A stretch of DNA of 64,000 nt, taken from positions 11,721,886-11,785,885 of the forward strand of contig NC_050474.1 of NCBI RefSeq assembly GCF_013373865.1. Direction: 5' to 3'. This stretch comes from Monomorium pharaonis (Eukaryota > Arthropoda > Insecta > Hymenoptera > Formicidae). Position numbers and translations under genes: made by a program. Within the stretch, counting starts at the first letter, position 1, and the number at the start of each line of letters is the position of its first letter. Below the pieces are notes generated by a model. The model was not told the origin of the DNA and searched no databases. It saw nothing but the letters and a program-made list of their open reading frames with translations. Shown in pieces: positions 1-11,157 of the stretch.

Positions 1-1575
1 CAAAATGCGTTCGACATACTCAAAATAAAATTAACTATCGCACCAGTATTAACATACCCGGATTTTAGTGAAGAGTTTCTCGTCACTACTGACGCGTCAG
101 ATTACGCGGTAGGAGTGGTGTTATCTCAAGGCACCATCGGCCAAGACCGCCCGATCGCTTACGCAAGCAGAATAATGAATCGAGCGGAATAAAATTATAA
201 TACTACTGAAAAGGAATTATTGGCGATCGTATTGGCGGGCAGTGAAACATTTTTGGCCGTATGTATACGGTACAAAATTCAAGATAATTACGGATCACAA
301 GCCACTCGTATGGCTATTTAATGTCACGGACCCGGGATCCCGTCTGATAAAATGGAGACTCAAGCTTGCCGAATATGATTACGAGATAATACACAAGGCA
401 GGCAAAGGCAATACTAATGCCGATGCACTGAGCCGACACCTCGTAATAGAAGATACGGAGGACGTAAACACCGTCGAAGATAACCGACAAGAAGAAAAAA
501 CAGCAAACCGGAAATACATGGAAAAAAAAGAAACAGATATTATATGAATATCATGACGTTCTTCTAGGAGGTCATCAAAGAATCGGACGTACACTAAAAA
601 GGATACGATTGGACCATAATTGGCGAAATATCACGAAAGATGTGGAGGACTACATCGCAAAATGTGAACACTGCCAGAAAAACAAATTAAGAGCAAGAAC
701 AAAGATGCCTATGGTGATAACAGATACCATCGAAAAACCGTTTGAAAAATGCGCAATGGATATCGTGGGACAATTAACGATAACGACCACAGGCAACAAA
801 TATATCTTGACCTTCCAAGATATCCTTACAAAATTTAGCAAAGCAATTCCGATTGAAAGTCAGGACGCAAAGGACGCAAATACAGTGACACGAGCGTTCA
901 CCACTAAAATAATTTTTGAACATGGAATACCAGAGAAACTACTCACAGATCAAGGTACAAATTACGAGTGAGATTTTCAAGAACGTATGCAAATTGCTGA
1001 AGATCGAAAAAAATGCAAACTACCGCATATCACCCAGAGAGCAACGGAACAGTGGAAAGATCACACCGGACTCTGGCGGAATATCTGCGCCACTACATAA
1101 ACACCGATCAGACAGATTGGGACGAGTGGCTACCGTACGCTATGTTTACATGCAATACTACACCACATACCGTAACCGGGCTTACCCCCTTTGAACTAAT
1201 ATATAGACAGAGCTACCCTACCTACAGCCCTAAACCAACCGCGTAGATTGACATACTGCTACGACTGTCTATGCGCAAGAGCTACGAGAAAAATTGCAAG
1301 CCTCAAGCAGAATCGCAAAAGAAAAAGCAGAAGAGGAAAAACAAAAGGCGAAGAAACAATATGACAAAAACTTAAAGCCAGCAATTTTTAAGGTCGGGGA
1401 AAGTCTTACTCTACGACGAGACCGTAAGACGCGGCCGATCGAAGAAATTGGACGCAAATGAATCGGACCGTACAAAATAATCGAGAAAAATAGCGACGTC
1501 AACTATACGATAAAAACGGGACAAAAAACTGTACGCGTACACGCGAACCGATTAAAACTATTTATAGAGAAATAA
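1..1575 (+). pseudogene. Ty3/gypsy pol remnant (RNase H and integrase)
   Basis: This is the 3' part of a gypsy polyprotein; the rest lies left of the window. Frame 1 opens inside the RT/RNase H connection (APVLTYPDF, then TTDASDYAVG). RNase H continues in another frame at 242-547 with TDHKPLVWLF and NADALSRH, and a stop replaces the Gln before NYNTTEKE. Integrase follows at 609-971 with the zinc-finger half (CEHCQKNK), the first catalytic Asp (CAMDIVG) and the second (LLTDQGTN). The frame changes at about 965. The catalytic Glu region (NGTVERSHRT) lies at 1013-1246, and the C-terminal domain to about 1575 is broken again. It is closely related to the pol at 31083-34136. At least four breaks make it non-functional. 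The family call is firm. Confidence 0.9.
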
Positions 1576-1739
1576 AGGGCTCACCAAGCAGTAGATCTAA
1601 GTATAATCCCAAAATAATCCAAAGAAAGAACACAACAAAATGATACACTAATAAAACTTACACACAAAAAAATCATAATAAAACGCTACACTACAAGATA
1701 ACTACAAACAAAAAATCACGAACAAAATCCAAAACCAAA

Positions 1740-2180
1740 CACTCATACACAACAGACGACCTTGACAAACGCCTTAACAAACGACTTACTGCAAGACGCG
1801 ACTGAAATTCTCGAATATTTAGCACTAATAAGTACCAGCGCTATTGCGAATTATAAAAATACTTTTTCGTCTGTAAAACAAATGTAATAAATAAAATAGA
1901 TACAAAAGCAATATAATGTGTATACACGACCACAACAAATATTGTAACCATCTCCCAAGCGAACATGTAATCTGAGAAAAAAAAGAAAATTAAAGACTCT
2001 TGGGTGCATAAAAAAAAACGAAAATTAACCAAGAGCCTTTTCTTCGTCAAAATGACAACCAGCGGCGTTATCGCCTTAATTATAATAGTTATCATAATTT
2101 ATATAATATATACAAAACAAACAACTAGTAAACCATCAAGGCCTAGCAAAGCAAGTTGTCATCTAAGAACAAAACTGTAA
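1740..2180 (+). pseudogene. env remnant, mostly deleted
   Basis: Between integrase and LTR only scraps of an envelope gene seem to remain. At about 1755-1840 a short stretch reads NDLLQDATEILEYLALIS, which by eye resembles the DIIEYL helix of the env at 28640-30385. At 2052-2180 a 42-residue frame starts MTTSGVIALIIIV and is almost entirely a transmembrane segment followed by a short basic/Ser tail. That is what the C-terminus of an errantivirus Env looks like. There is no furin site or ectodomain. It could also be chance hydrophobic sequence, but its position just upstream of the polypurine tract supports env. Confidence 0.5.
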
Positions 2181-2214
2181 GCAAAAACATCGCACTCTCG
2201 TTTTCTTGTCTAAC

Positions 2215-2224
2215 GGGGGAGGGA
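2215..2224 (+). other. polypurine tract of the left gypsy element
   Basis: GGGGGAGGGA lies directly before the LTR start (plus-strand priming site). The same motif, one or two G longer, precedes the 3' LTR of the related element on the minus strand at 28587-28598. Confidence 0.75.
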
Positions 2225-3326
2225 TATTGTAAGCCGATTACAACCGTACATTTATTACAATTGCGAAACGCATCTTTCGAAAGACGTTGCAAGAAGCACC
2301 TCTTTCGAAAGACGCACAAGAATCCGCCGCGCTCACGGAAGTCCCTAGTAACTTCCGCGAGATTACAACATCGCGCTCGAAAGCAGTTCCGTATCACCCT
2401 AGAAATAGGCCCTGCGCTGCACAATTAAACCGCAAGGCTACCGCGTTCTGATGACGAAACGCTTAGCCTCGCGGAAGCTACCGACGCCCGGTCAATGGTC
2501 CCAAAAATTACGCCAGAAACCATCGCATATGAGCGCGACCACGCCGTGACCGAGCGGAGAGTAACATAATGTTGTGGCCCTTTGGTGGATAGAGGGCCAC
2601 CGGTATTTGGGATCGTTCGTCGATACTCTTCGGGTCAGGTTTCTTGAGAGATTGTAGCCGATTGTCGTATAACAATGTGTATATATTTTCTATCTTGATT
2701 ACACTGAGTTACACTGACTTAATTCGTTAATACCCGTGACAAATATAAAAGGATGAGCGACATACGTTCGTCGCTGTATAATGTGTAGCAAAGCCCGCTC
2801 GTTGTCTGTACCTCTGTGTTTATATACACCGATTTTTGGTGTATAACTGGGGAGGGTACTTCCCGGTCAATGACCTTTGGTCAATGTTCTTGCTTAGCCA
2901 GCAATTGCTAGCTATGCAGATTCCACCTCAAAATCAGGAGATTTTGGGTGTTGTTTATTAAGCAACCGGGTGCATTGCCTGGTGCGACACCCGGTATGTA
3001 GGCCGGGCGATGTCCGCGCGCGAGTTGTCATTTGACACCTTATATCGCTTGCGACATTTCTTGTGTGAGTGCATCACACTCACAACAATAACAACGTCCG
3101 AGCTACGTCGCGTACTACAAACCTTATCGCGAGTGATACTTGACACCAACACAGCTGACTGTAAGCGCCAGAGAAAGAAATAAAGACAACGAAAAGCAAG
3201 TAAGGAGTGTTTTCCTTTCTCATACATCGAGCCGAACCTTTACCCTTTGGGTCCTAACCCCTAAGGCAGGACGAATCCCAACTACTTACGGGAAAGAATT
3301 CCTGAAACGAGCAAACGCTCACAACA
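2225..3326 (+). repeat. 3' LTR of the left gypsy element, split by a nested solo LTR
   Basis: After removing the 518 bp insertion and its 4 bp duplication, about 580 bp remain. They align along their length with the solo LTR at 37846-38424 (shared landmarks AAGCCGATTACAAC, CTTTCGAAAGACG, AATAAAGACAACG, AACGCTCACAACA). The terminal TGTTG is mutated to TATTG here, and the right end is CAACA. AATAAA near 3178 is the likely poly(A) signal. The 5' LTR is outside the window, so no target duplication can be checked. Confidence 0.88.
2570..3087. mobile_element. nested solo LTR of a second gypsy family
   Basis: This 518 bp unit begins TGTTGTGGCCC, ends CACTCACAACA, and interrupts the LTR above. It is flanked by the direct repeat ATAA (2566-2569 and 3088-3091), and removing unit plus one ATAA gives continuity with the intact copy at 38188. 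Part of its 3' half (GCTTAGCCAGCAATTGCTAGC, GTGAGTGCATCACACTCACAACA) resembles the LTRs at 28025 and 35999, so it is a related but distinct family. Confidence 0.88.
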
Positions 3327-4342
3327 ATACTGACAACTTAAACCTCATTTACGACCGTATAATAAAATCGGTCTAATCTCTGCTGTTCTGTCTCTCGCTT
3401 TTTTGCTTTTGCGTATTTATTTATTTATTCACTTTTTGTTCTGACACTTTGACATCGTGCATACCGACTACTTTTTCTCTGAAGATTTCAGTCCGCTTGC
3501 TACCGTACGACCGTTAAGACATGCTAAGCTCACGGACTCGTGTGTAAAATCGCATCTTGTTTTATTTTAATTTATTTCTTTTTTAATGTGTGACGAATTA
3601 AGTTGATTTATGACTCCTGTTATACAATTCATGACATGCTGATGTAAGTTGACTACCTCACTTCAACGTCACCTGCGTTTCGATTTTTATTATATCACTA
3701 TAATTTTTCATTGCGAATTTATTTACTGTGTTATGATATGCCTGTGCACATCATTATAGCATGGTCTTCGCTCGATGTCAAATATAACTAAACTCAATCT
3801 TACTTCTATGTAGACTTAGATACCCATTTACTTTCTTATATTATTTTACACACCCACGACTATTGTCTTCTCCCCCACTTCCGTGACACTGATGTAATTG
3901 TTGTAGATTTCACTTGAAAAAGACCCGAACCAATGGTCGAAACGTCGTGTACTTATTAATCGTTTAATAAGTTGGCCAGTCGGGTCGATGTAAAAATAGA
4001 CTTTATTTATTTACTGGCGAGATAACTTTCAATTTTTTATTTTTTAAATAAAAGTTGTGTGAATTTTTATGAAGTCACTTATTAGAATGCTGCAAACTGA
4101 TTATAAAATTCATAATTTTAATAAAAATTTCTTATATTTTTTATTTAAAAAATATTAATAATTTTTTAAATTAAAAATTTTACAATTTTAATTTTTTATT
4201 ACATTTTTAAGGAAATTTTAATGAATATGTAATAAAATTTTAGTGACAAATTATTATTAAATTATTATTACTTTAATGAGAAAGTATATTTTGTTAAAAT
4301 TTTGAATTTGTGACAAAAAATAGACAAAAAAATCAGATATTT
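3327..4342. other. no gene seen; AT-rich spacer
   Basis: No open frame of interest. At about 3910-3960 there is a CCCGAACCAATGGTCGAAACG motif of a kind often seen near 3' ends of arthropod non-LTR retrotransposons, but nothing else of such an element is recognisable. From about 4030 the sequence is nearly all A/T. Confidence 0.4.
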
Positions 4343-4344
4343 TA

Positions 4345-4904
4345 TTAGGTGTACAAATAAGTTTCCGCCGTTTGACAAAAGTTGGCGTCACCAGTAATTT
4401 ATGGTTAAAATTGTCAAATGTAAAACGCCATTATCGTAAGGGACATCTGTCAACAACATAACCTTGAAATATTAGTGAATTTTTATCAGTATAATATATT
4501 CTTTTGTGTGCGAAAATGTCGAGTTTTGAGTCGAATAAGCGTCATTTGCGAGATTTTGATTTTCTTCTTCAATTTGAAGAAATCTGCAGCTGAGGCGCAT
4601 CAATTGCTTGTGCAATTGCAGAAGCATATGGTGAGGCTGCCTTAAGTGAGAGAAGTTGTTGTGAGTGGTTTTAAAAGTTTAAGAGCGGTGAATTTGAGAT
4701 CGAAGACAAAGAACGTAGCGGAAGGTTGAAAAAAGTGTACGAAGACGCGGAATTGGAAGCATTATTGGATCAAGATTTGTGTCAAACGCAAAGTAATGGC
4801 AAGCGATGGACAATACTTCGAATAAAACATAAGGTTCCGTTCTTTCACAATAAATGCCCAATTTTTGATTAAAAAAAACGGTGGAAACTTATTTGTACAC
4901 CTAA
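4345..4904 (+). mobile_element. Tc1/mariner deletion derivative
   Basis: The unit has terminal inverted repeats of about 28 bp (left TTAGGTGTACAAATAAGTTT, right its complement) and is flanked by TA on both sides (4343-4344 and 4905-4906). This is the mariner target duplication. At 560 bp it is less than half the usual 1.3 kb and contains only the 5' part of the transposase gene, so it is an internally deleted, immobile copy. Confidence 0.88.
4515..4860 (+). pseudogene. mariner transposase N-terminal fragment
   Basis: The frame starts MSSFESNKRHLRDF and, across frame changes and stops, shows the mariner helix-turn-helix region (SERSCCEWF, then FKSGEFEIEDKERSGR and EDAELEALLDQD). The DDD catalytic domain is missing: the sequence jumps to a few C-terminal residues just before the right terminal repeat. 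The family call is sound; the subfamily is not determined. Confidence 0.8.
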
Positions 4905-5097
4905 TATTGATGAATTATTAACATTTTATTAAAATTGTAATAAATTTTTAATGCAATTAAAATGAAAAGATTACATCTGTATTGACAAATTAAACATTTT
5001 ATTGAAAATTATAACTCAGCAAATCTTAGATATTCCCCTAATATTTTCAAAATATTCCCATTATTTCAAAAATGTATTCGAGTGGATATAATATGCC

Positions 5098-5850
5098 TAC
5101 GTTCGAAATGGCCACGCGTAAATTTAACCACGTTCGAAATGGCCACGGGAAATAATGCACGGAGTTCAATTTGTCCACATTCAAAACGGCCACGTCTGAA
5201 ATGGCCACGTTTGGAATGGTTACGTTCAAAACGACGACGTTTGTAATGGCCACGTCCGAAACGGCCACATTCGGAACGGCCACGTATGTTTTATTTGAGC
5301 ATGCGCAGCGGTCATATTCTCATGCTTAGTCACAAGCGCATGCTCTGTCTAGCACAAGCCATGCAAAAAATGCATAAATATCAATTGAGAAACCCAGCGA
5401 GAAACGATAATGAATTCGACACTAATTCTACGGCGAATCGACATCGAAATGATGATTTGTACTATTTTTTTCTTGTATTATTTTATTTACTATTTTGATG
5501 TACTATTTTTCACTGTAGATATTTAAATATCTACATACGTATTTTAACGAGCATCTTGTTTTGCGTGGAAAGGCGCAAACTCATGTAATGCAGAGAACGC
5601 TTTACGCACGCCCACATGGGGGATGCAAGGGGGACCCTCGGGCCCCTCTCCCGCAGCCACCCCGTCCAGGTCGCTAACCCATGTGCATTGTATTGGAAAT
5701 TAAGTAAAACATACGTGGCCATTCCGAACGTGGTCATTCCAAACGTAGCGTTTCGAACGTGGCCGTTTTGGACGTGGGCAAATTGAACCCTGTGTAATAT
5801 TTTTCGTGGTCATTCCGAATGTGGCCATTTCGGACGCTCCCATGGATTCC
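5098..5850. mobile_element. foldback-like element 1 with repeat-array arms
   Basis: The left arm (about 5098-5285) is a string of variants of ACGTTCGAAATGGCC. The right arm (about 5712-5845) is the same motif in reverse complement (GGCCATTTCGAACGT). The centre carries a unique core, including CCCGTCCAGGTCGCTAACCC near 5660-5680 that recurs inverted in the element at 9149-9995. No transposase is present. Exact ends and target duplication could not be fixed. Confidence 0.65.
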
Positions 5851-5884
5851 ATATATATTTATATTCTTTCTAGTATATTCATAG

Positions 5885-6465
5885 ATTATCATATGAATCA
5901 TCAAATGTCCCTTCTTAAGTTCCGCTTTTACGTATGTATGTGCGTGTAGGTATGCATCATGTTTTATAAGTTATATATATACATATAGGATACACATAAG
6001 TGGAAAGAAGCCGAATCTTGCTGTAAACTTAATAAATATTATGATGTGTAAAGAATCCCTGAGCTTTGAATCACTCACTTTGCAAACACAGTCGATCTCT
6101 GTAAAATAAGCAGACAACCGGCATCCAGCACGCTGGATGTACCCAAGTAACAAGGTGATGTCAAATATCGTTTTAATGATGTTTTCTTGACGTTGCAAAC
6201 GTCATTAAAACGTCTTTAAGACCATACTTGACCGACTTGACGTCAGTTTGCTACTTGGGTACGTACATACATGACACAGGCTGCGTTCCGTTTCACATAC
6301 GATCATGATGCGCTTACGCATGACGGTTCATTCGTAGCAATATTCCTTGACTATTCTAAATATATCCTATCACATGTTCTATGAATATCTTTGCCGTATG
6401 TATATATAATGTTCATACACTGTTTCAAATATTTTAGGGGACATTTGATGATTCTGTGAACATAT
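5885..6465. mobile_element. putative MITE with a second MITE inside
   Basis: A short inverted repeat (GAATCATCAAATGTCCC near 5892 and its complement near 6440) brackets a non-coding unit. The pairing is only about 17 bp, so the call is tentative. Nothing coding is seen inside. Confidence 0.4.
6139..6261. mobile_element. short MITE, CCCAAGTAGCAA family
   Basis: The left end TACCCAAGTAACAAGGTGAT matches the complement of the right end (TCAGTTTGCTACTTGGGTA). The interior is built from short variants of TGACGTC and AACGTCATTAAAACGTC. Related units lie at 48461 and 49703. Confidence 0.7.
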
Positions 6466-6784
6466 TTCTCCCATTGCAGATATACGGCAGTTTTGCGATA
6501 CAAACGAGATATCTCCCCATATAGCACATACAGTTTCTTTTTAAAGATTTCATAAAGTATTCTTCCTTTCTGAACAGTAATTCCTTAGGAATTCATAGAA
6601 GAATGCTTTAAGAACAACGTAGGAAATTACATGCACCATAATTCGAATTCCTCAGAACTTCTCAAAGTATTCATACAGAATTACTTGTTGGAATTCCTCA
6701 GAACTTCTTAAAGTATTCATTAGAACTTCTCTAATAAATAGTTTTTCTATCTAGAAAATGTTTTCTATCTATCTAGAAAATGTT
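6466..6784. other. no gene seen; short direct repeats
   Basis: GGAATTCCTCAGAACTTCT followed by AAAGTATTCAT occurs twice between 6648 and 6722. No coding potential recognised. Confidence 0.4.
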
Positions 6785-7550
6785 AAAGAAATTTCCTGAA
6801 ATATCGTAATATACGCTGGTGAAGAAATTTGTCAGAATTAAAAAAATTTTTTTCAGGATTTCTGATAAATGTTCCGATTTTTTAATAAGAATTGGAACGT
6901 TTCTCAGAAAAATATAAAAAATGAAAAATTCTGATTAATTAAAAAAATTTTTAAATATTTTAAAGTATTTTTAAGAGTTTCTAAGTATTAAAAAAACCTT
7001 GAATAAAAAATAAAAAATTCTAATTATTTCTACGGTAATTTTGTAAGAGGAAGAAAACTATGCATGTTTCAGCCAAGCTACAGAGTCGTACCTGTTAAAG
7101 CATGTTTAATCTCTGTACCCGAAAAAACGGTCATCCATCCAAGTGTCAATCATCGCCGATGTTGCTTGACTTTAAAGAGGGTACGCATCCTAACGCTTCA
7201 TGATGATCCATGAACACTTCTTATTTATGCACACATATTTGTTATAGATCATTACAATGGATGTTGTCAGAAGTATGAAACATATATAGTTAACTTATGT
7301 TTTTATAAATAAATATAAAGTTTTACAGTTTTTTACTTATTTTTACATATGCGCATGAAATAACATGTGGAATAACTTATTAAAAAATCTGTTTTAGCTC
7401 TGTTGGTATAAAATAAAATTTTTTAATGTCGTTTTTTATAATTTTTTAGTATTGTTAATATGCCACATTGTTTCGATAAGTGTATTTTCTTTATATTCTG
7501 ACGTGTCAATCTACGCTTTTTTAATTTACGCTTTTGTCACTCCAGTTTAA
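6785..7550. repeat. truncated copy of the 42.7-44.0 kb TIR element family
   Basis: From about 6788 to 7547 the sequence aligns with 42885-43680 (shared TTCCTGA-ATATCGTAATATAC, AATTTGTCAGAATTAAAA, ATATTTGTTATAGATCATTA, TATGCCACATTGTTTC). The outer TIR is missing on the left. On the right it is cut at a TTAA where a piggyBac-like end begins. It includes a 5S-rRNA-like stretch at 7128-7190. Confidence 0.75.
7128..7190 (-). repeat. 5S rRNA-like segment, copy 1
   Basis: Read on the minus strand it resembles the middle of 5S rRNA (GAAGTTAAGCAGCGTCGG and CTTGGATGGGTGACCG in the standard sequence): here AAAGTCAAGCAACATCGGCG and ACTTGGATGGATGACCG. Only about half of a 5S gene is present, embedded in a repeat, so it is not a functional rRNA gene. 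Confidence 0.6.
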
Positions 7551-8238
7551 CCCTCGGAGAACACACAGGGTCAATTTGACCCTTACCTCGAATTTGATTG
7601 TAAATATCTTGAAAGCATTTTGAAAATTGGTGGGCCTGAGGCCTCCTACCTGTAGTTTAGGGTACTAACTATATGTTAAGATGCTCCTTTTGTACAGCGC
7701 AACACCTAATAGGTGTTGGGCATTATTTGAAGTCGGTGCAGGGTCATTCTGACCCTGTTGTGTACTAAGCGTCGGTTTTTCAATAGTGAGCACGATGGCA
7801 TATAGTTTGCGGCCACATATTCAGAATGCCTTAGTACGTGTCGAGCAAGAATATTTCGATGGCAACAGTTCTTCTGAGGTGAATAATGGTCAGTACAGTC
7901 AAACACTAACACCATAAAGCTTGTATTAATGAAAGAGCCATTGCTACATGCCGGAGTCCGCGCGGGAAGAATCGACAGAGACATGAATATATTCTCATAT
8001 ATTCTGTCTCTTTTCGTGTTGGATTCAGAATGCCTTAGTACGTGTCGAGCAAGAATATTTCGATGGCAACAGTTCTTCTGAGGTGAATAATGGTCAGTAC
8101 AGTCAAACACTAACACCATAAAGCTTGTATTAATGAAAGAGCCATTGCTACATGCCGGAGTCCGCGCGGCAAGAATCGACAGAGACATGAATATATTCTC
8201 ATATATTCTGTCTCTTTTCGTGTTGGATATCCCCACCA
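7551..8238 (+). mobile_element. piggyBac-like element, 5' end only
   Basis: The unit starts CCCTCGGAGAACACACAGGG immediately after TTAA (7547-7550). This is the piggyBac hallmark: TTAA target and a terminal CCC. An internal GGGTCAATTTGACCC palindrome follows. A short frame from ATG at 7795 has the Ser/acidic pattern (FDGNSSSEVNN) typical of the N-terminus of such transposases and then stops. No catalytic domain or right end is found downstream. The body contains a 204 bp tandem duplication. Confidence 0.6.
7819..8226. repeat. 204 bp tandem duplication
   Basis: The stretch beginning ATTCAGAATGCCTTAGTACG at 7819 repeats almost perfectly from 8023 to about 8226, ending each time in TTTTCGTGTTGGAT. 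The copies differ at about one position in the parts compared, so the duplication is recent. It duplicates the transposase N-terminal frame. Confidence 0.85.
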
Positions 8239-8671
8239 CTTCGTTTTCTAGAAGGAAAGAAGCACACATACGACAGGTACGAGCCTACCTACTTGGTGCC
8301 TACTCGGGTCTCGGGCTGTTACAATTAGTACAAAAAATTTTTACATACGAAAGTAATACTATGTATTCATTGATTGGCATGCATCTTTTAGATAAATTAT
8401 GTACTCACTTAATGAATACACAGTGTTATCTTTGTAAGCAATTTTTTTTCGTACGAGTTTGAGAATCGGGCCTCAGATTGTATAGTTACGAACCTGTTCT
8501 CACACGAAAAAAGACAGAATATATCCACCTCTCTGTCGATTCTCCCCGCGCGCGTCGCGATGCACCAAGGCCCCTCCATTAATACAAGCTCTATGCATAG
8601 GAAGCAATTTACTGGCGACTTGCAACTATTGTAGAATGGCCCTCATGGTTTGTTCGTGTTGCTATGCCCTG
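8239..8671. other. no gene seen
   Basis: Open frames in this stretch have no recognisable features. It repeats scraps of the preceding piggyBac-like unit (GACAGAATATAT, CTCTGTCGATTCT, TTAATACAAGCTC) in rearranged order near 8505-8595. Confidence 0.35.
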
Positions 8672-8763
8672 ACATGCTCCTATTCACTTCAACGCACTCT
8701 AATAGATTGACGTCATTGGAATCAATGTATTGGAGTGCGTTGGAGAGAATAGGAGCATGTGAC
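8672..8763. mobile_element. hairpin MITE
   Basis: CATGCTCCTATTCACTTCAA with CGCACTCTAATA pairs with TATTGGAGTGCG and TTGGAGAGAATAGGAGCATG, a near-perfect 33 bp inverted repeat around a short loop. Non-coding. Confidence 0.7.
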
Positions 8764-8828
8764 GCAGACCTTTAGCGTTTCGACCGGCCTGAATTAATTG
8801 CTTCGGAAGCGATTAATGACGTTATAAG

Positions 8829-8876
8829 GCCAATCACAGCCATTCTTCTAAAGAAGGGAATAACTGTGATTGGCCA
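8829..8876. repeat. short inverted repeat
   Basis: GGCCAATCACAG pairs with CTGTGATTGGCC around CATTCTTCTAAAGAAGGGAATAA. It may be a small MITE or part of one. Confidence 0.5.
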
Positions 8877-9148
8877 GTTCTAGAGAAAAAGAATCTGAGA
8901 AGCGGGTTAATCCAGCACCAAAGTCTGTAAATGAACGATGGGAAAGGAAGAAAGATCTTCGCATCCACATTTACACATTTGGTCCCAACATGACTGGGGC
9001 CAATACGATGTATTAATTCCATCTTTCCCACATTCCACTTTTACTACTACTTGCTCACTCTTCTCGTACAAGAAACATTACACATATACCTTATAGCCTC
9101 AAAATGGCGTTCATGCGAAGACCTTTCTTCCTCTCCTGTCGTTCTACG

Positions 9149-9995
9149 GGACTGTCCCGATTGCGCATATAAACGATTGGACACAGTAGTATTTCCCCCC
9201 AATCGGACACAGTTCTAATTGGACACGGTCTCGATTGCGCACAGCTCTGATCGAACACAATTCCTATCGGATACAAACCGTATTGAACACAACAGCGATT
9301 GGACACAGCTGTTTAAATCGGAACAGAATTAATTGCACATGGATCCGGTTGCGCACCGACCCGTTTGCACACGGACCCGATTGCACACGATACGATTCCG
9401 CATCGCAGATAGTACATGGGTTAGTGACTTGGACGGGGTGGGTGCGGGAAGAGGGCCAAAGGCTCCTTTTTGCATGTGTGTGTGTGTGTGCGTGCGTGCG
9501 TGTGTGTGTGTGCGCGCGCGCGCAGCATTTTCTGCACTACATGGGTTTGCAACTTTGCACGCAAACTAACAAATATGCTACGGGTAGTTTGAATGAGCTG
9601 AAAATTGTAATTTTAATTCAGAATATCTTAATATTGGCTCAGCACTTTGTTTTTGCATTATTCTGCGATGCGGAATCGTATCGTGTGAAATCGGGTCCGT
9701 GTGCAAACGAGTCGGTGCGCAAACGGATCCATGCGCAAACGGGTCCGTGTGCAAACGGGTCGGTGCGCAAACAGATCCGTGTGCGAACAGGTCGGTGCGC
9801 AATCGAATCCGTGTGCAAATGGGTTGATGTGCAATCGGGTCCGTGTGCAATTAATTCTGTGTCCGATCAATTTTGTATTCAATAAGGTCTGTGTCCGATT
9901 AGGATTATATCCAATTGGGTCCGATCGGGGCGGTGCGCAATCATGATTGTGTCCAATCGGGTCCGTGTCCAATCTGGATTACGTCTGTGTCCGCG
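9149..9995. mobile_element. foldback-like element 2 with repeat-array arms
   Basis: The left arm (9149-9405) is a run of degenerate units such as GATTGCGCACAGACC and GTTTGCACACGGACCCG. The right arm (9665-9985) is the same family inverted (CGGGTCCGTGTGCAAAC). The core at 9406-9660 contains GTTAGTGACTTGGACGGGGT and a CTGCACTACATG segment, both of which match the core of the element at 5098-5850 in inverse orientation, although the arm units are different. No protein is encoded; the long frames crossing the arms are by-products of the repeats. Confidence 0.65.
9474..9524. repeat. TG/CG dinucleotide microsatellite
   Basis: About 50 bp of alternating TG, TGCG and CG units inside the core of foldback element 2. 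Confidence 0.9.
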
Positions 9996-11157
9996 AAATC
10001 GCGTGAGTTCGCTAGGTTCCCTGTAGATGTTAGCAACTTGTGGATGATCCGTTACCGACTTATGGGTGATGATGCCCGTGAGCCGTGTACGGCACGTGGC
10101 GCCTGTGCTTCTTGTGCTGAGAATGAGCTGACTTTGTTACTGTACCAGAGCTATCCTTGTCTTCCCCTGTTAGAAGAACGTGATCCTAGTTAATGAGTCG
10201 CACTGAGTTATCGCTGAAAGATCTCACGGTACCTTTTTTCACTCTGTGGCGGTCTTCCGCCACTCCAGTCAGCGCGCCTACGATGCTGCGTGCTCGCCAC
10301 CTACGCTGCTGCGTCTACCGCCGCGCGCTCGCCGCCCACACCGCGCGCCGCTATTTCCATCATCGCGCGCTTGCCAGTCGAGTAGTGCGCGGCGCCGTCG
10401 ACAGTCGGCCGGGGCACTCAGGAGTAAAATGCAACTGTCGCGCTATATGAGGACTACACGCAGCGCGGATTAATTGATCTAAAAGTAAGTTTCCCAAGCG
10501 GAGAAGATATTCTAGAATAAACTCTAGATACTTTTCGAGCGTACTTTTTTTGGTTACGACGGGCCTCCATGTCGGAGTGTGCTCATCGAAAACTACAACC
10601 ACGGGCCTCCTCACGGGAGCGTGCTCGTTGGATCTTCGTAGAGTGAGCTCAACAACTAGGCCTCTTGCCGGAGTGTGCTCGACGGGCCTCTAACGGCATT
10701 ACACTGCCTCAAAGAAGGAAGCCAGCTCGGCCAACAAAGCCGCCATGATCTCGGCTCGACATACGAGGACTCCAAGACTTAAAACAAACATTGGAGAACT
10801 CCGACGTTTCTTGGCCCAACACTCCGGATAGCCAGCGACGCCACCACGACGAAAATTTCGGGGCATCCACCCGAGGGTTAAGAAGAAACCACAGCAGCTA
10901 TTCGAAGAGACCTCTGTTTCACCATAATAACCAACCATCCTTCTTAGGACGTCGGACAATCCGCCTTTTTCAGGGCGACCAAATAACTTCACGCGGTGGA
11001 ATCTCTTGTGGGAAGTAGAAACACCACACACTCTAACACTACGCTAGTAACGAACTGCGTGTTTCACACGGATCATGAGTAAGAGCGCGCGTTAGTAAGT
11101 AAGAGTGACTAACAAGTCACTAACATATGTACATTGTAATGGAAATCTGTAAACACA
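9996..11157. other. GC-rich stretch without a recognised gene
   Basis: Open frames at 10193-10473 are GC-rich and low in complexity (many Arg/Ala/Ser), without known motifs. At 10560-10690 four variants of GGGCCTC...GGAGTGTGCTCG occur at about 50 bp spacing. No function is assigned. Confidence 0.35.

Noticed and set aside
9235..9972. Long frames on both strands with CANESVRKRI-like repeats
   Set aside because: They arise from the short-unit arms of the foldback element, with length a multiple of three in places. No start context or conservation.
10193..10473. GC-rich coding gene candidate
   Set aside because: Two overlapping frames are equally open, with no motif and no splice or promoter context; high GC removes stop codons by chance.
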